DNA of 10,591 nucleotides from Pseudomonadota bacterium (GCA_023430845.1 JAEYYJ010000229.1:1-10591); one strand, 5' to 3'; shown: positions 1-7,672, counted from the stretch's first letter. Numbers and translations: made by a program. The notes: generated from the sequence alone by a model not told the origin.

Positions 1-773
1 GGCTTCACCTCGTCGCCGCGATTGAGCCAGACGAACACGAGATAGCCGACCAGTGCCGTGACGAGCGGAATCGGCCAGAGATAGAAGAGATTGGGCAGGC
101 TGAACCAGCGCTCGGCAATGCGGTCGATGCTCAGAGGCGTCCACAAGCTCACGATCGCCATGGATCCGAGCACTGCCAAGAGCAGCGGCGCCGCAACACG
201 CCGGCCGAATTCCTGCGCCGATCCATATGTGCGCATCACGAGCCACGTCGCACCGAGCAGTGCATAACCTGCCACGACCGCAAGGCCGACGAAGATCGAG
301 AATGGCGTCAGCCAATCAAACGCGCCGCCAGCATACTGGCGGTCGACGACCTCGACACCTTGCAGAAGTCCGCCGAGGATTACGCCCTGCAGAAACGCTG
401 CCACGATCGAGCCGCTGGCAAAGGCAACATCCCATATGCGATGCGATGGCTTCGAGACCCAGCGGAACTCGAAGGAGACGCCACGCAGGACGAGCGCCAA
501 GAGCATCCCGATCACCGGCAGATAGAACGCCGGCATGATCACGGCATAGGCGGTCGGGAAGGCAACCCAGAGGCCACCTCCGCCAAGCACGAGCCACGTC
601 TCATTGCCATCCCAGAAGGGCGCGACCGAGTTCATCATCACGTCGCGCTCTTCCTCCTTGCGCACGAAAGGAAAGAGAATGCCGATGCCGAGATCGAAGC
701 CGTCCAGAATGACGTACATCGCGACGGCGGTGCCAATCAGCGCGGCCCAGATAAGCGGGAGATAAGCTTCCAT
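1..773 (-). CDS. cydB: Cytochrome bd-type quinol oxidase subunit II, partial (C-terminus off the left edge)
   Basis: Inner-membrane partner of CydA in the cytochrome bd quinol:O2 oxidoreductase, which reduces oxygen to water without pumping protons. About 257 codons are visible of a family-typical 330-380. The reading frame starts MEAYLPLIW and shows the CydB signatures DGFDLGIGILFPF (about residues 24-36), WDGNETWLVLGGGGLW (54-69) and RGVSFEFRW (97-105), followed by further hydrophobic helices. Two in-frame ATGs are possible, at 779 and 773. AAGGAG lies only 2 nt before the first but 8 nt before the second, so 773 is chosen. The upstream ATG at 779 would overlap the cydA stop by one base (TGATG), so the two genes are translationally coupled in either case. 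The frame is open to the window edge with no disruption. The alternative name cioB fits because its partner is CioA-like. Confidence 0.95.
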   Translation of the reverse strand, partial: MEAYLPLIWAALIGTAVAMYVILDGFDLGIGILFPFVRKEEERDVMMNSVAPFWDGNETWLVLGGGGLWVAFPTAYAVIMPAFYLPVIGMLLALVLRGVSFEFRWVSKPSHRIWDVAFASGSIVAAFLQGVILGGLLQGVEVVDRQYAGGAFDWLTPFSIFVGLAVVAGYALLGATWLVMRTYGSAQEFGRRVAAPLLLAVLGSMAIVSLWTPLSIDRIAERWFSLPNLFYLWPIPLVTALVGYLVFVWLNRGDEVK

Positions 774-778
774 CGCCA

Positions 779-2215
779 TCACTCCTTCGATGTGCCGAGC
801 GAGAATCCAGGCCCTTCGCCCCGCGACCGGCCGGTGGCTTCGCGTGCGGCCTCCTCGGCGGCCGAGAGTGGCCGGTTCGGCAGTCCCTCGGGCGCGGCGG
901 TCGCTTCACCCTTCGGCCCCGCGTGAATGAGGCGGTTGATGTAGTAGACGCCCATCGAGAAGACGACACCGTAGATCACCACGAAGAGCGCGAGCGTGCC
1001 GGCAACGCTCGTACCCGGCACGGGCGATATGCCATCCGCCGTGCGCATGAGACCGTGCACCAGCCAGGGCTGACGGCCCTGTTCGGTCACGAACCATCCG
1101 GCGAGAATGGCGATGAAGCCGAGTGACCACATGGGCGATACGGATCTGAGGAAGAACCAGTTTTCGAACAAGCGCCCGCGCCACCACAGATACATGCCCC
1201 AGAAGCCAACGGCGATCAGCAGCATTCCGATGCCGACCATTATGCGGAAGGCCCAGAAGACATTTGCGACCGGCGGCCAATCGCTTTCAGGAAAGCTCGT
1301 GAGGCCCGGATACTTGCCGTCCCAGCTATGCGTCAGAATGAGCGAGCCCACATTGGGGAGCGCGATCTCGAAGTGGTTTTTCCGTGCCTTCTCATCCGGA
1401 ATACCAAAGAGCACCAGTGAACCGGGCTTCGAACCATCCCAATGCCCTTCCATCGCCGCGACCTTCGCCGGCTGATGCTTGAGCGTATTCAGGCCGTGCA
1501 TATCGCCGATGAATAGTTGTAGCGGCGCCGTGACAGCGATCATACCGACTGCCATGCGCAGCATGGTGCGGCTTTCCTCCGGGTGGCGGCCGGCGAGCAA
1601 GTAACGGGCTCCGACCGCCAGCACGACCACGGCCGTCGTCAGGTATGCCGCATTGAGCATATGCGCGAGGCGATAGGGGAAGCTCGGATTGAAGATGATC
1701 TCCCACCAGCTCACGGGGAAGGCAATACCGTCCCGGATCTCATGGCCGGTCGGCGTATGCATCCAGCTATTTGCCGCGAGAATCCAGAAAGCGCTGGTTG
1801 CCGTGCCGAGCGCGACCAGGCCCGCCGCGAGTGTGACGAGCCAGTGCGGAAAGCGGTTCCAGCCAAACAGCAGAATACCGAGGAAGGTCGCCTCGAGATA
1901 GAAGGCGGTCAGAACCTCGTAGCCGATCAGCGGCCCGATGACATTCCCGCTGAACTCCGAGAAGCGGCTCCAGTTCGTGCCGAACTGATAGCTGAGCACG
2001 ATGCCCGAAACGACACCCATCGCAAAAGATACGGCGAAGATCTTTGTCCAGAACCGCGCGAGACGATGGAATTTCTCCTCGCCCGAGCGCAGCCACAGAA
2101 GCAGCAGCACGGTGATGAATGCCGACAGGCCAATGGTAAACGCTGGAAAAATGATGTGAAAAGATATCGTGAACGCGAATTGGATGCGCGCCAGCATCAC
2201 GGGATCGAACTCCAT
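779..2215 (-). CDS. cydA: Cytochrome bd-type quinol oxidase subunit I, CioA (short Q-loop) type
   Basis: Haem-bearing subunit that oxidises quinol and reduces O2. It is 478 residues against 522 in E. coli, and the difference lies in a shortened Q-loop (about 240-318), the hallmark of the CioA branch. Expected ligands are present by alignment from memory: H20 (b595/active-site haem), H185 in YRLAHMLNAAYL and M326 in WAFRIMVGIGM (haem b558), E100 and E108 in the proton path, K251 and E256 in PAKVAAMEGHWD (quinol site), and GWFVTEQGRQPW (373-384) with E378. The C-terminal ~45 residues after YINRLIHAGPKG are polar and low in complexity, an unremarkable tail. The ATG at 2215 is preceded by GGAGGT, with a rather short spacer of 3-4 nt. 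cydB follows immediately. Short-Q-loop enzymes are known in several species for cyanide tolerance and microaerobic growth; cyanide resistance here is inferred only. Confidence 0.95.
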   Translation of the reverse strand: MEFDPVMLARIQFAFTISFHIIFPAFTIGLSAFITVLLLLWLRSGEEKFHRLARFWTKIFAVSFAMGVVSGIVLSYQFGTNWSRFSEFSGNVIGPLIGYEVLTAFYLEATFLGILLFGWNRFPHWLVTLAAGLVALGTATSAFWILAANSWMHTPTGHEIRDGIAFPVSWWEIIFNPSFPYRLAHMLNAAYLTTAVVVLAVGARYLLAGRHPEESRTMLRMAVGMIAVTAPLQLFIGDMHGLNTLKHQPAKVAAMEGHWDGSKPGSLVLFGIPDEKARKNHFEIALPNVGSLILTHSWDGKYPGLTSFPESDWPPVANVFWAFRIMVGIGMLLIAVGFWGMYLWWRGRLFENWFFLRSVSPMWSLGFIAILAGWFVTEQGRQPWLVHGLMRTADGISPVPGTSVAGTLALFVVIYGVVFSMGVYYINRLIHAGPKGEATAAPEGLPNRPLSAAEEAAREATGRSRGEGPGFSLGTSKE

Positions 2216-2545
2216 GGGACCTCCGATGGCCGTAAGCTCTCAGACCAGCATACTGCAGCATCGGAACAGTTAGCGCATGGCTAATGCACGCCGCCGTCGC
2301 CGATGACCTGCTGGACCAGATTGACTTGAGACTCAGTATACGCCACGCTTACAGGGCAACGCACGATCGCCGCCGGAAAGTACAGCACGCAGCTCTGCAA
2401 TGCAGCATGCCGGCCAGACGCCAGCCGTTACAATATGCCCCGTACTGCGGCAGACCGTTCGCTTGGAGCGTCATACGCCCCAGCAGCGTGGTCATCTGGC
2501 CGCACGGACCAGTTTTGAAGAGATCAACAGCATGGAGAGTGTGAA
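2216..2545. promoter_or_regulatory. Divergent intergenic region between cydA and the first TAXI gene
   Basis: This 330-bp gap must carry the promoters for both directions. I see no convincing gene in it. Visible elements are: TATACT read on the minus strand (2340-2335), a possible -10 for cydA but without a good -35; a perfect 9-bp palindrome TGAGACTCA (2327-2335) touching that -10; TACAAT (2429-2434) as a possible plus-strand -10, again with no matching -35; and a short palindrome CTGCAATGCAG (2395-2405). No FNR/ANR box (TTGAT-N4-ATCAA) was found; the nearest is TTGA-N5-TCAA at 2515-2527, with the wrong spacing. Promoter positions are therefore unresolved. Confidence 0.5.
2534..2539 (+). promoter_or_regulatory. 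Ribosome binding site of the first TAXI gene
   Basis: GGAGAG lies 6 nt before the ATG at 2546 and fixes that start. The encoded protein then begins with a normal signal peptide. Confidence 0.7.
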
Positions 2546-3520
2546 ATGAGGCGTTTCCAGTACATGGCCGTTGCCGCAAGCATGGCCGGCCTGCTCGGCA
2601 CCGCGACAGCCGCCGTGGCCCAGCAGAAATTCGTGACGATCGGCACCGGCGGCGTCACGGGCGTCTACTATGCTGCAGGCGGCGCCATCTGCCGCCTCCT
2701 CAACAAGGATCGCAAACAGCACGGCATCCGCTGCTCGGTGGAGTCGACCGGCGGCTCGGCCTTCAACGTCAATACGATCAAGGCCGGCGAACTCGACTTC
2801 GGCATGGCCCAGTCGGACGTACATTACAATTCGCTGAAGGGCGTTGGGGCCTTCAAGGATGCCGGCCCCTACGGCGATCTGCGCGCCGTCTTCTCGGTTC
2901 ATCCGGAGCCATTCACGGTGCTGGCTCGCAAGGAAGCGAACATCAAGTCGTTCGACGACTTCAAAGGCAAGCGCTTCAATGTCGGCAATCCCGGCTCCGG
3001 CACGCGCTCTTCTATGGAAGAACTGCTCGCGGCCATGGGCTGGAAGATGTCCGACTTCTCGCTCGCCTCCGAGCTCAAGGCCGACGAGCACGGCCCGGCG
3101 CTCTGCGATGCCAAGATCGACGGCTTCTACTACGCCGTCGGCCATCCGTCGGCCAACATCCAGGATCCGACGACCACCTGTGGCGCTCAGCTCGTCTCGC
3201 TGACAGGTCCCGCCGTATCGAAGTTGCTCGCTGAGAAGCCCTACTACGCCGCGGCCACCATCCCGGGTGGCATGTATGCCAACAACCCGAACCCCACCGA
3301 GACCTACGGTGTGCTCGCGACGCTCGTCAGCTCGGCCAAGGTGCCGGATGAGACCGTCTATCAGCTCGTGAAGGCGACCTTCGACAACTTCGACGAGTTC
3401 AAGAAGCTGCATCCGGCCTTTGCCAATCTCGACCCAACCAAGATGGTGAAGGATGGGCTCTCCGCGCCGCTGCATCCCGGCGCCGCGAAGTACTACAAGG
3501 AAAAAGGCTGGATCAAGTAA
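2546..3520 (+). CDS. TAXI-family TRAP transporter solute-binding protein (system 1)
   Basis: Periplasmic receptor of a Na+-driven tripartite TRAP transporter, expected to bind a small carboxylate and hand it to the permease encoded next. The protein is 324 residues. A signal peptide covers 1-25, with a positive start (MRRF), a hydrophobic core and an AVA/QQ cleavage site. The mature part opens with the TAXI signature [14 protein letters not shown] (33-46), followed by ESTGGS (66-71), [10 protein letters not shown] (119-128), NPGSGTR (148-154) and a C-terminal [14 protein letters not shown] (309-322). Four cysteines remain after cleavage (C49, C63, C187, C212). Their spacing suggests two disulfides, C49-C63 and C187-C212, in the oxidising periplasm (inference). 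Characterised TAXI proteins bind glutamate, glutamine or 2-oxoglutarate, but the substrate here cannot be read from sequence. The gene is followed after 77 nt by its permease, with a hairpin between. Confidence 0.93.
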   Translation: MRRFQYMAVAASMAGLLGTATAAVAQQKFVTIGTGGVTGVYYAAGGAICRLLNKDRKQHGIRCSVESTGGSAFNVNTIKAGELDFGMAQSDVHYNSLKGVGAFKDAGPYGDLRAVFSVHPEPFTVLARKEANIKSFDDFKGKRFNVGNPGSGTRSSMEELLAAMGWKMSDFSLASELKADEHGPALCDAKIDGFYYAVGHPSANIQDPTTTCGAQLVSLTGPAVSKLLAEKPYYAAATIPGGMYANNPNPTETYGVLATLVSSAKVPDETVYQLVKATFDNFDEFKKLHPAFANLDPTKMVKDGLSAPLHPGAAKYYKEKGWIK

Positions 3521-3535
3521 GCCACGGCTCTTGAG

Positions 3536-3559
3536 CGGGGCGCCGACATCGGCGCCCCG
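3536..3559 (+). terminator. GC-rich intercistronic hairpin after the system 1 TAXI gene (no U-tract)
   Basis: A perfect inverted repeat, CGGGGCGCCGA / TCGGCGCCCCG, separated by only CA. It realistically folds as a 10-bp stem with an ACAT loop. It lies 15 nt after the TAXI stop and 38 nt before the permease ATG. The following bases (ACAAACTTTACG) contain no run of T, so it is unlikely to stop transcription fully. The more likely role is protection of the binding-protein mRNA from 3' decay, or partial attenuation, giving more receptor than permease. Confidence 0.6.
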
Positions 3560-3597
3560 ACAAACTTTACGACGACTGCGAGACCGCGGGGGATGCG

Positions 3598-6171
3598 ATG
3601 ACGGACAAGTCGGCTGCAGCGACCGAGATTTCACCTGAGCTCGAGCAACTCGTGGCCGAGTCCGATACCGGCGGCCGCAAGCCAACCGGCCTCGCAGCGC
3701 AAATCCTGCTCTCGGTTGCGGTCTTCTGGTCCCTCTTCCAGCTCTGGTACGCTTCGCCTCTGCCGTTCGTTCTCGGCTTCGGTGTGCTGAATGATACGGA
3801 GGCGCGCGCCATCCACCTGGGGCTCGCGCTGTTTCTTGCCTACACGGCCTATCCGGCCTTCAAGTCCTCGTCACGGGATACCATCCCCACCATCGACTGG
3901 ATCCTCGCGCTCGCGGGTGCGTTCGCCGGTGCGTATCTCTTTCTGTTCTACAATCAGCTCGCACTTCGCCCCGGCCAGCCGACCATGATGGATCTGGTGA
4001 CGGCTGGCGGCGGTATTTTACTGCTGCTCGAAGCGACACGCCGATCGCTCGGGCTCCCCATGGTGGGCGTGGCTGCCGTCTTCATGTTCTTCACGTTTGC
4101 CGGCCCTTACATGCCTGAGGCCTTGCAGCACAAGGGCGCTTCTCTGTCACGCTTCCTCACGCATCAGTGGCTCGTCACGGAAGGTGTCTTCGGCATCGCA
4201 CTCGGGGTGTCGACGAGTTTCGTTTTCCTGTTCGTGTTGTTCGGCACGCTGCTCGACAAGGCCGGCGCCGGCAACTGGATGATGCAGCTTTCCATTGCGC
4301 TGCTCGGTCATCTGCGTGGCGGCCCTGCCAAGGTGGCGGTCGTCTCGTCAGCTCTCAATGGCGTCGTTTCGGGTTCGTCGGTGTCGAACGTCGTCTCGGG
4401 CGGCATCTTCACTATCCCGCTCATGAAGCGTACTGGGCTGTCCGGTGTGAAGGCGGGCGCCATCGAAGCAACGTCATCCATCAACGGGCAGATCATGCCG
4501 CCCGTCATGGGCGCCGCTGCATTCCTGATGGTCGAATACGTCGGCATTCCCTACTCGGAGATCATCAAGCACGCTGCATTGCCGGCCATAGCCTCGTATG
4601 TCTCGCTTTTCTACATCGTGCATCTCGAGGCGGTGAAGCTCGGCTCGAAGCCGATCCCGCGCGAGCAGATGGAGCTCAAGACGAGGTTTCTACGTACGGG
4701 CCTCGGCATTTCCGGCATGATCGCGGTGCTCTGCCTGCTCTACTATGGCGTTCAAGCCATACAGGCCACCTTCGGGCGCGATGCACCGACTGTTCTGGCA
4801 ATTGCTATTGTCGGCATCTACGTGGCGAGCGTCTGGTTCTCATCGCGCTACGAGGATCTCGTCATCGACGAGCCCAATGCGCCGATCATCCACCTTCCCC
4901 GCGCATGGGATGTGGTCCGCACCGGGCTGGACTTCATGATCCCGCTCGTCGTGCTGCTGTGGTGCTTGACTGTCGACCAGCTTTCACCGGGACTCTCCGC
5001 CTTCTGGGGCACGGTCGCCATCATGGGCATCGTCGCAACGCGCAAGCTGTTGCTGGCCATATTCAGGAAGCAGCCTGTCCCTGCCGCAATCGCCGAAGGC
5101 TGGACCGATCTGATCGATGGTCTCGCTGGCGGTGCGCGCAACATGATCGGCATCGCCGTTGCCACGGCGACTGCGGGCATCGTCGTCGGCACCGTGACGC
5201 TCACGGGCCTCGGCCTCATGATGACGGAGTTCGTCGAGTTCATCTCGGGTGGCAACGTCATCGCCATGCTGTTGCTGATCGCCGCGATCTCGCTCGTCCT
5301 CGGCCTCGGCATTCCAACGACCGCGAACTACATCCTGGTCGCGACACTCATGGCACCCGTCGTCGTCGAACTCGGCGCCCAGGCCGGGCTCGCGATCCCG
5401 CTCATCGCCGTGCATCTTTTCGTCTTCTACTTCGGCATCATGGCAGACATCACGCCACCCGTCGGTCTCGCGGCATTCGCGGCGGCTGCAATCTCGCGCG
5501 AGGATCCCCTCGCGACGGGCTTTCAGGGCGCGCTCTATTCGCTGCGGACGGCCATTCTCCCGTTCGTCTTCATCTTCAATCCTGCGATATTGCTGATCGG
5601 TATCGAAAGCTGGTGGCAGTTCGCAGTCGTCATCACAACCTCGATGATTGCGATCCTGCTGTTCGCAGCCGCCACCATGAACTGGTTCGTCTCGCGAAGC
5701 AGGTTGTGGGAGTCCGCCATCCTCCTTCTCGCCTGCTTCACGCTGTTCCGGCCCGACTGGTGGCTCGACCAGTTCTATCCCAAATGGACGGAGCTGCCGG
5801 CGAAGGAGCTGGTGACACGTGTTGCGGACGCCCCCGCCGGCTCACGCATCAACATCGTCGTCGAAGGCATGAACATCGAGGGTGATACGGTTCGCAAGAC
5901 CGTCAATGTGCCCCTCGGTGATCCGGGTGACCCGCGCCAGCGTTTGCGCTCCGCCGGCCTCACTGTAACAAGCCTCGGCGACACGACGACAATCAGCAAC
6001 GTGGCATTCGGTTCCTACGCGCGCCGCCTTGGCCTCGAAGCCGGATACGAAATCAAGTCCGTATTGGAGCCTGCACCACGCCCCTCGCAGTTGTGGCCAC
6101 TCGGCGGCGGCCTCCTGGCGGCGGGCTTGATTGCGCTTCTGCAGTGGCGCCGGAGGCCTGCGCCGGCATAG
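3598..6171 (+). CDS. Fused TRAP transporter permease (DctQ-DctM type) with C-terminal DUF3394-like domain (system 1)
   Basis: Inner-membrane permease in which the small 4-helix (DctQ-like) and large 12-helix (DctM-like) TRAP subunits form one 857-residue chain, the usual state for TAXI systems. A polar N-terminal ~30 residues precede the first helices. The DctM core shows GVVSGSSVSNVVSGGIFTIP (about 252-271), GQIMPPVMGAAAF (about 298-310), LGLGIPTTANYILVATLMAP (about 566-585) and DITPPVGLAAFAA (about 616-628), regions that in TRAP transporters form the two repeat hairpins lining the Na+ and substrate sites. After about residue 680 comes a stretch matching DUF3394 as I recall the family, including a soluble segment (about 730-825) that ends in a PDZ-like GSYARRLGLEAGYEIKSV (805-822) and a final helix plus RRR. 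The ATG at 3598 follows a G-rich sequence (CGGGGGATGCG) rather than a clean Shine-Dalgarno. ATG at 3593 is out of frame and meets a stop at once. Confidence 0.93.
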   Translation: MTDKSAAATEISPELEQLVAESDTGGRKPTGLAAQILLSVAVFWSLFQLWYASPLPFVLGFGVLNDTEARAIHLGLALFLAYTAYPAFKSSSRDTIPTIDWILALAGAFAGAYLFLFYNQLALRPGQPTMMDLVTAGGGILLLLEATRRSLGLPMVGVAAVFMFFTFAGPYMPEALQHKGASLSRFLTHQWLVTEGVFGIALGVSTSFVFLFVLFGTLLDKAGAGNWMMQLSIALLGHLRGGPAKVAVVSSALNGVVSGSSVSNVVSGGIFTIPLMKRTGLSGVKAGAIEATSSINGQIMPPVMGAAAFLMVEYVGIPYSEIIKHAALPAIASYVSLFYIVHLEAVKLGSKPIPREQMELKTRFLRTGLGISGMIAVLCLLYYGVQAIQATFGRDAPTVLAIAIVGIYVASVWFSSRYEDLVIDEPNAPIIHLPRAWDVVRTGLDFMIPLVVLLWCLTVDQLSPGLSAFWGTVAIMGIVATRKLLLAIFRKQPVPAAIAEGWTDLIDGLAGGARNMIGIAVATATAGIVVGTVTLTGLGLMMTEFVEFISGGNVIAMLLLIAAISLVLGLGIPTTANYILVATLMAPVVVELGAQAGLAIPLIAVHLFVFYFGIMADITPPVGLAAFAAAAISREDPLATGFQGALYSLRTAILPFVFIFNPAILLIGIESWWQFAVVITTSMIAILLFAAATMNWFVSRSRLWESAILLLACFTLFRPDWWLDQFYPKWTELPAKELVTRVADAPAGSRINIVVEGMNIEGDTVRKTVNVPLGDPGDPRQRLRSAGLTVTSLGDTTTISNVAFGSYARRLGLEAGYEIKSVLEPAPRPSQLWPLGGGLLAAGLIALLQWRRRPAPA

Positions 6172-6444
6172 CCTCACGCACGGCGCATCACGCAGCGGTC
6201 GCCAGTCTGCCCATGCGCTCGATGAAGCGTGCGATCTCGCGCATTCGTGATGACCGTGTCGGCGGCGGCGGCCGCGTTCCTGACCTGCGACTGCCCATGC
6301 GGTCGCGGATGACTTTGCCGCCACCTGCGCGCTCGTCTTCCTCACGGCGCGTGCTGTCGCCGCGCGCTTTATTCTCAGGAACCTGCATGCGCGGAGCCGA
6401 TTGGCATTCCGCGCACAGAGCGAGGGCTTACGTGGCGGCGCCGT

Positions 6445-6473
6445 TTGACACCCCACCCATGCGCACTTACTGT
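6445..6473 (+). promoter_or_regulatory. Predicted sigma-70-type promoter of system 2
   Basis: A consensus -35 hexamer TTGACA (6445-6450) is followed after exactly 17 bp by TACTGT (6468-6473), which keeps the key first, second and last -10 bases. Transcription would start near 6480, about 115 nt before the TAXI start codon. This is the best promoter match in any spacer of the window. It implies that system 2 can be transcribed independently of system 1. Confidence 0.55.
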
Positions 6474-6484
6474 TCGATGAACAG
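6470..6484. promoter_or_regulatory. Palindromic candidate operator CTGTTCGATGAACAG
   Basis: Perfect 6-bp arms CTGTTC/GAACAG around a 3-bp centre (GAT). It overlaps the -10 hexamer and the predicted transcription start of system 2, the classic place for a repressor site. The regulator is not in the window. As RNA it would be only a weak 6-bp hairpin, so a protein-binding site is the better reading. An AAAAAATT stretch follows at once (6486-6493). Confidence 0.45.
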
Positions 6485-6581
6485 CAAAAAATTACTCGCT
6501 AGCTGCCGGCCAGCGGACTTTCGGGCCATGCAGCATGACGCAGCCCGCGAATTGGTCCGACAAGAGGCCAGCGCAAAATCC

Positions 6582-6586
6582 GGGAG
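6582..6586 (+). promoter_or_regulatory. Ribosome binding site of the system 2 TAXI gene
   Basis: GGGAG sits 8 nt before the ATG at 6595. The start is confirmed by the signal peptide that begins MLKKAFAG. Confidence 0.65.
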
Positions 6587-6594
6587 TTTGAAAC

Positions 6595-7623
6595 ATGCTC
6601 AAGAAGGCCTTTGCAGGGCTTGCTCTAGCCGTGCTCGTTGGTGGCATGGGGCCGACGGCCTCTGCCCAGACAAAAGAAATCCGCTGGGGAACTTCGGCCG
6701 TAGGATCCGCGGGCCACAAAGCGCTCGTCAATCTGGCCGAAGTCCTGAACAAGGAGTGGACCGGCTACAATGTCACCGTCCAGCCGGCTCCAGGCGCGAT
6801 CCTCACGATCAAGGGATTCGCCACCAACAAGTTCGACGGCTTCTATGGCGCCGATATCGGCTTCTACGAGTACGCAAACGACATCGCGCGCTTCAAAGGC
6901 TTCAAGGCAAGCGCGCAGCGTGCACCCATCATGTCGATGTGGGTATTCACCGCCGAGGTCGGCTTCGGCATCCACAAGCGCGACAAAGACAAGATCAAGA
7001 GCTGGGGCGATCTCGCCGGCAAGAAGACGTTCACCGGCCCGCGCCCGTGGGATACGCGCGCGCAGACGGAACGCGGCCTCACAGCACTCGGCATCAAGCA
7101 CGACTATACCGAGGTCGATCTCGCAACAGCGGGCTCGCTGCTCGAGTCGGGCAATCTTCAGGCCTTTGTCGTCTATACGAATGCAGAGACGGGCGTGCCG
7201 CCCTGGATCACCGAAGCATCGCTCACCACGGATTGGATCGCTCTCAATCCAAGTGCCGACGAAATGAAATCGCTGAAGGAGAAGGGGCTCGCGACGACCA
7301 ACGTCTCCGCCAAGGTCTTCAAGAAGGACATTGGCGCCGAGGCGATTACGCTGTTGCCCTTCTACTACGGGTTCCACGTCGGTCTCGATGTGTCGGCGGA
7401 TGATGTCTATCGCAAGCTGACGATCGTCGAGAAGAATGCCGAAGCCCTCAAGAAGGCCGATGGCGCCTTCGCGCAGGTCGCCGCCGATATGATCGGCATG
7501 CAGAAGCGCGGCATTCAGTCCTCCGTGGATCTCGTGGAGATCCATCCAGGGCTCGCAAAATACATGAAGGAAAAGGGCGCCTGGGATCCCGAGTGGGATG
7601 CCCGCATCGCCAAGGCGAAGTAG
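6595..7623 (+). CDS. TAXI-family TRAP transporter solute-binding protein, divergent type (system 2)
   Basis: Second periplasmic TRAP receptor, 342 residues. The signal peptide (1-24) has MLKK, a hydrophobic core and an ASA/Q cleavage site. The mature protein begins with WGTSAVGSAGHKALVNLAE (31-49), in the place of the [10 protein letters not shown] segment of system 1, then PAPGAI (64-69), FDGFYGADIGFYE (80-92), TGPRPWDTRAQTERG (147-161) and TLLPFYYGFHVGLDV (252-266). It shares the end signature HPGLAKYMKEKGAW (317-330) with the system 1 protein ([13 protein letters not shown]) but little else by eye. It contains no cysteine. The many aromatic residues in the middle (W32, F83, Y84, F90, Y91, W116, W152) hint at a larger or aromatic ligand, which is inference only. 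Its permease follows after 102 nt. The substrate is unknown. Confidence 0.88.
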   Translation: MLKKAFAGLALAVLVGGMGPTASAQTKEIRWGTSAVGSAGHKALVNLAEVLNKEWTGYNVTVQPAPGAILTIKGFATNKFDGFYGADIGFYEYANDIARFKGFKASAQRAPIMSMWVFTAEVGFGIHKRDKDKIKSWGDLAGKKTFTGPRPWDTRAQTERGLTALGIKHDYTEVDLATAGSLLESGNLQAFVVYTNAETGVPPWITEASLTTDWIALNPSADEMKSLKEKGLATTNVSAKVFKKDIGAEAITLLPFYYGFHVGLDVSADDVYRKLTIVEKNAEALKKADGAFAQVAADMIGMQKRGIQSSVDLVEIHPGLAKYMKEKGAWDPEWDARIAKAK

Positions 7624-7648
7624 CCGCAGTTCCCCGGTCGACTTCAGA

Positions 7649-7672
7649 CAGCGGGCCGCATCTGGCCCGCTG
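7649..7672 (+). terminator. GC-rich intercistronic hairpin after the system 2 TAXI gene (no U-tract)
   Basis: Perfect 9-bp arms CAGCGGGCC/GGCCCGCTG around the loop GCATCT, starting 26 nt after the TAXI stop and ending 53 nt before the permease ATG. It is followed by CAATCTCC, with no T-run. It takes the same place as the hairpin of system 1 but has a different sequence, so the architecture rather than the sequence is shared. Likely role: mRNA stabiliser or partial attenuator that favours binding protein over permease. Confidence 0.6.

Larger units (their letters stand above)
6172..6594. promoter_or_regulatory. 423-bp spacer between the two TRAP systems
   Basis: No convincing gene lies here. 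The right 150 bp hold a predicted promoter and palindrome for system 2 (listed separately). The left 250 bp are GC-rich and show only an 11-bp direct repeat, CTGCCCATGCG at 6207-6217 and 6291-6301 (84 bp apart), and a weak hairpin with arms GCGAC/GTCGC (6287-6306). A 66-codon minus-strand frame (6388-6188) ending MREIARFIERMGRLATAA is open, but it has no ribosome binding site and resembles no family I know. No U-tract terminator for the upstream permease gene was found. Confidence 0.5.

Noticed and set aside
2515..2527. TTGA-N5-TCAA as an FNR-like site upstream of the first TAXI gene
   Set aside because: FNR/ANR boxes need six bases between TTGA and TCAA. Here there are five, and the site lies just before the ribosome binding site.
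2521..2529. GATCAACAG as a second copy of the operator half-site GATGAACAG of system 2
   Set aside because: Only one half matches and the left half (AGTTTTGAA) is not its inverse, so shared regulation is not supported.
2492..3685. 397-codon open frame on the minus strand, antisense to the system 1 TAXI gene
   Set aside because: Arg/Gly/Ala-rich sequence without family motifs or hydrophobic pattern. It is a GC-driven shadow of the well supported plus-strand gene.
4167..5885. 572-codon open frame on the plus strand inside the system 1 permease gene
   Set aside because: His/Arg-rich out-of-frame translation of a clearly real permease.
6207..6301. CTGCCCATGCG repeated at 6207 and 6291 as a possible iteron or repeat array
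   Set aside because: Only two 11-bp copies in GC-rich DNA with no regular third copy; likely chance.
6188..6388. 66-codon minus-strand frame in the spacer between the TRAP systems
   Set aside because: No ribosome binding site, a run of four CCG codons and no known family. It could be real but cannot be supported from the sequence alone.
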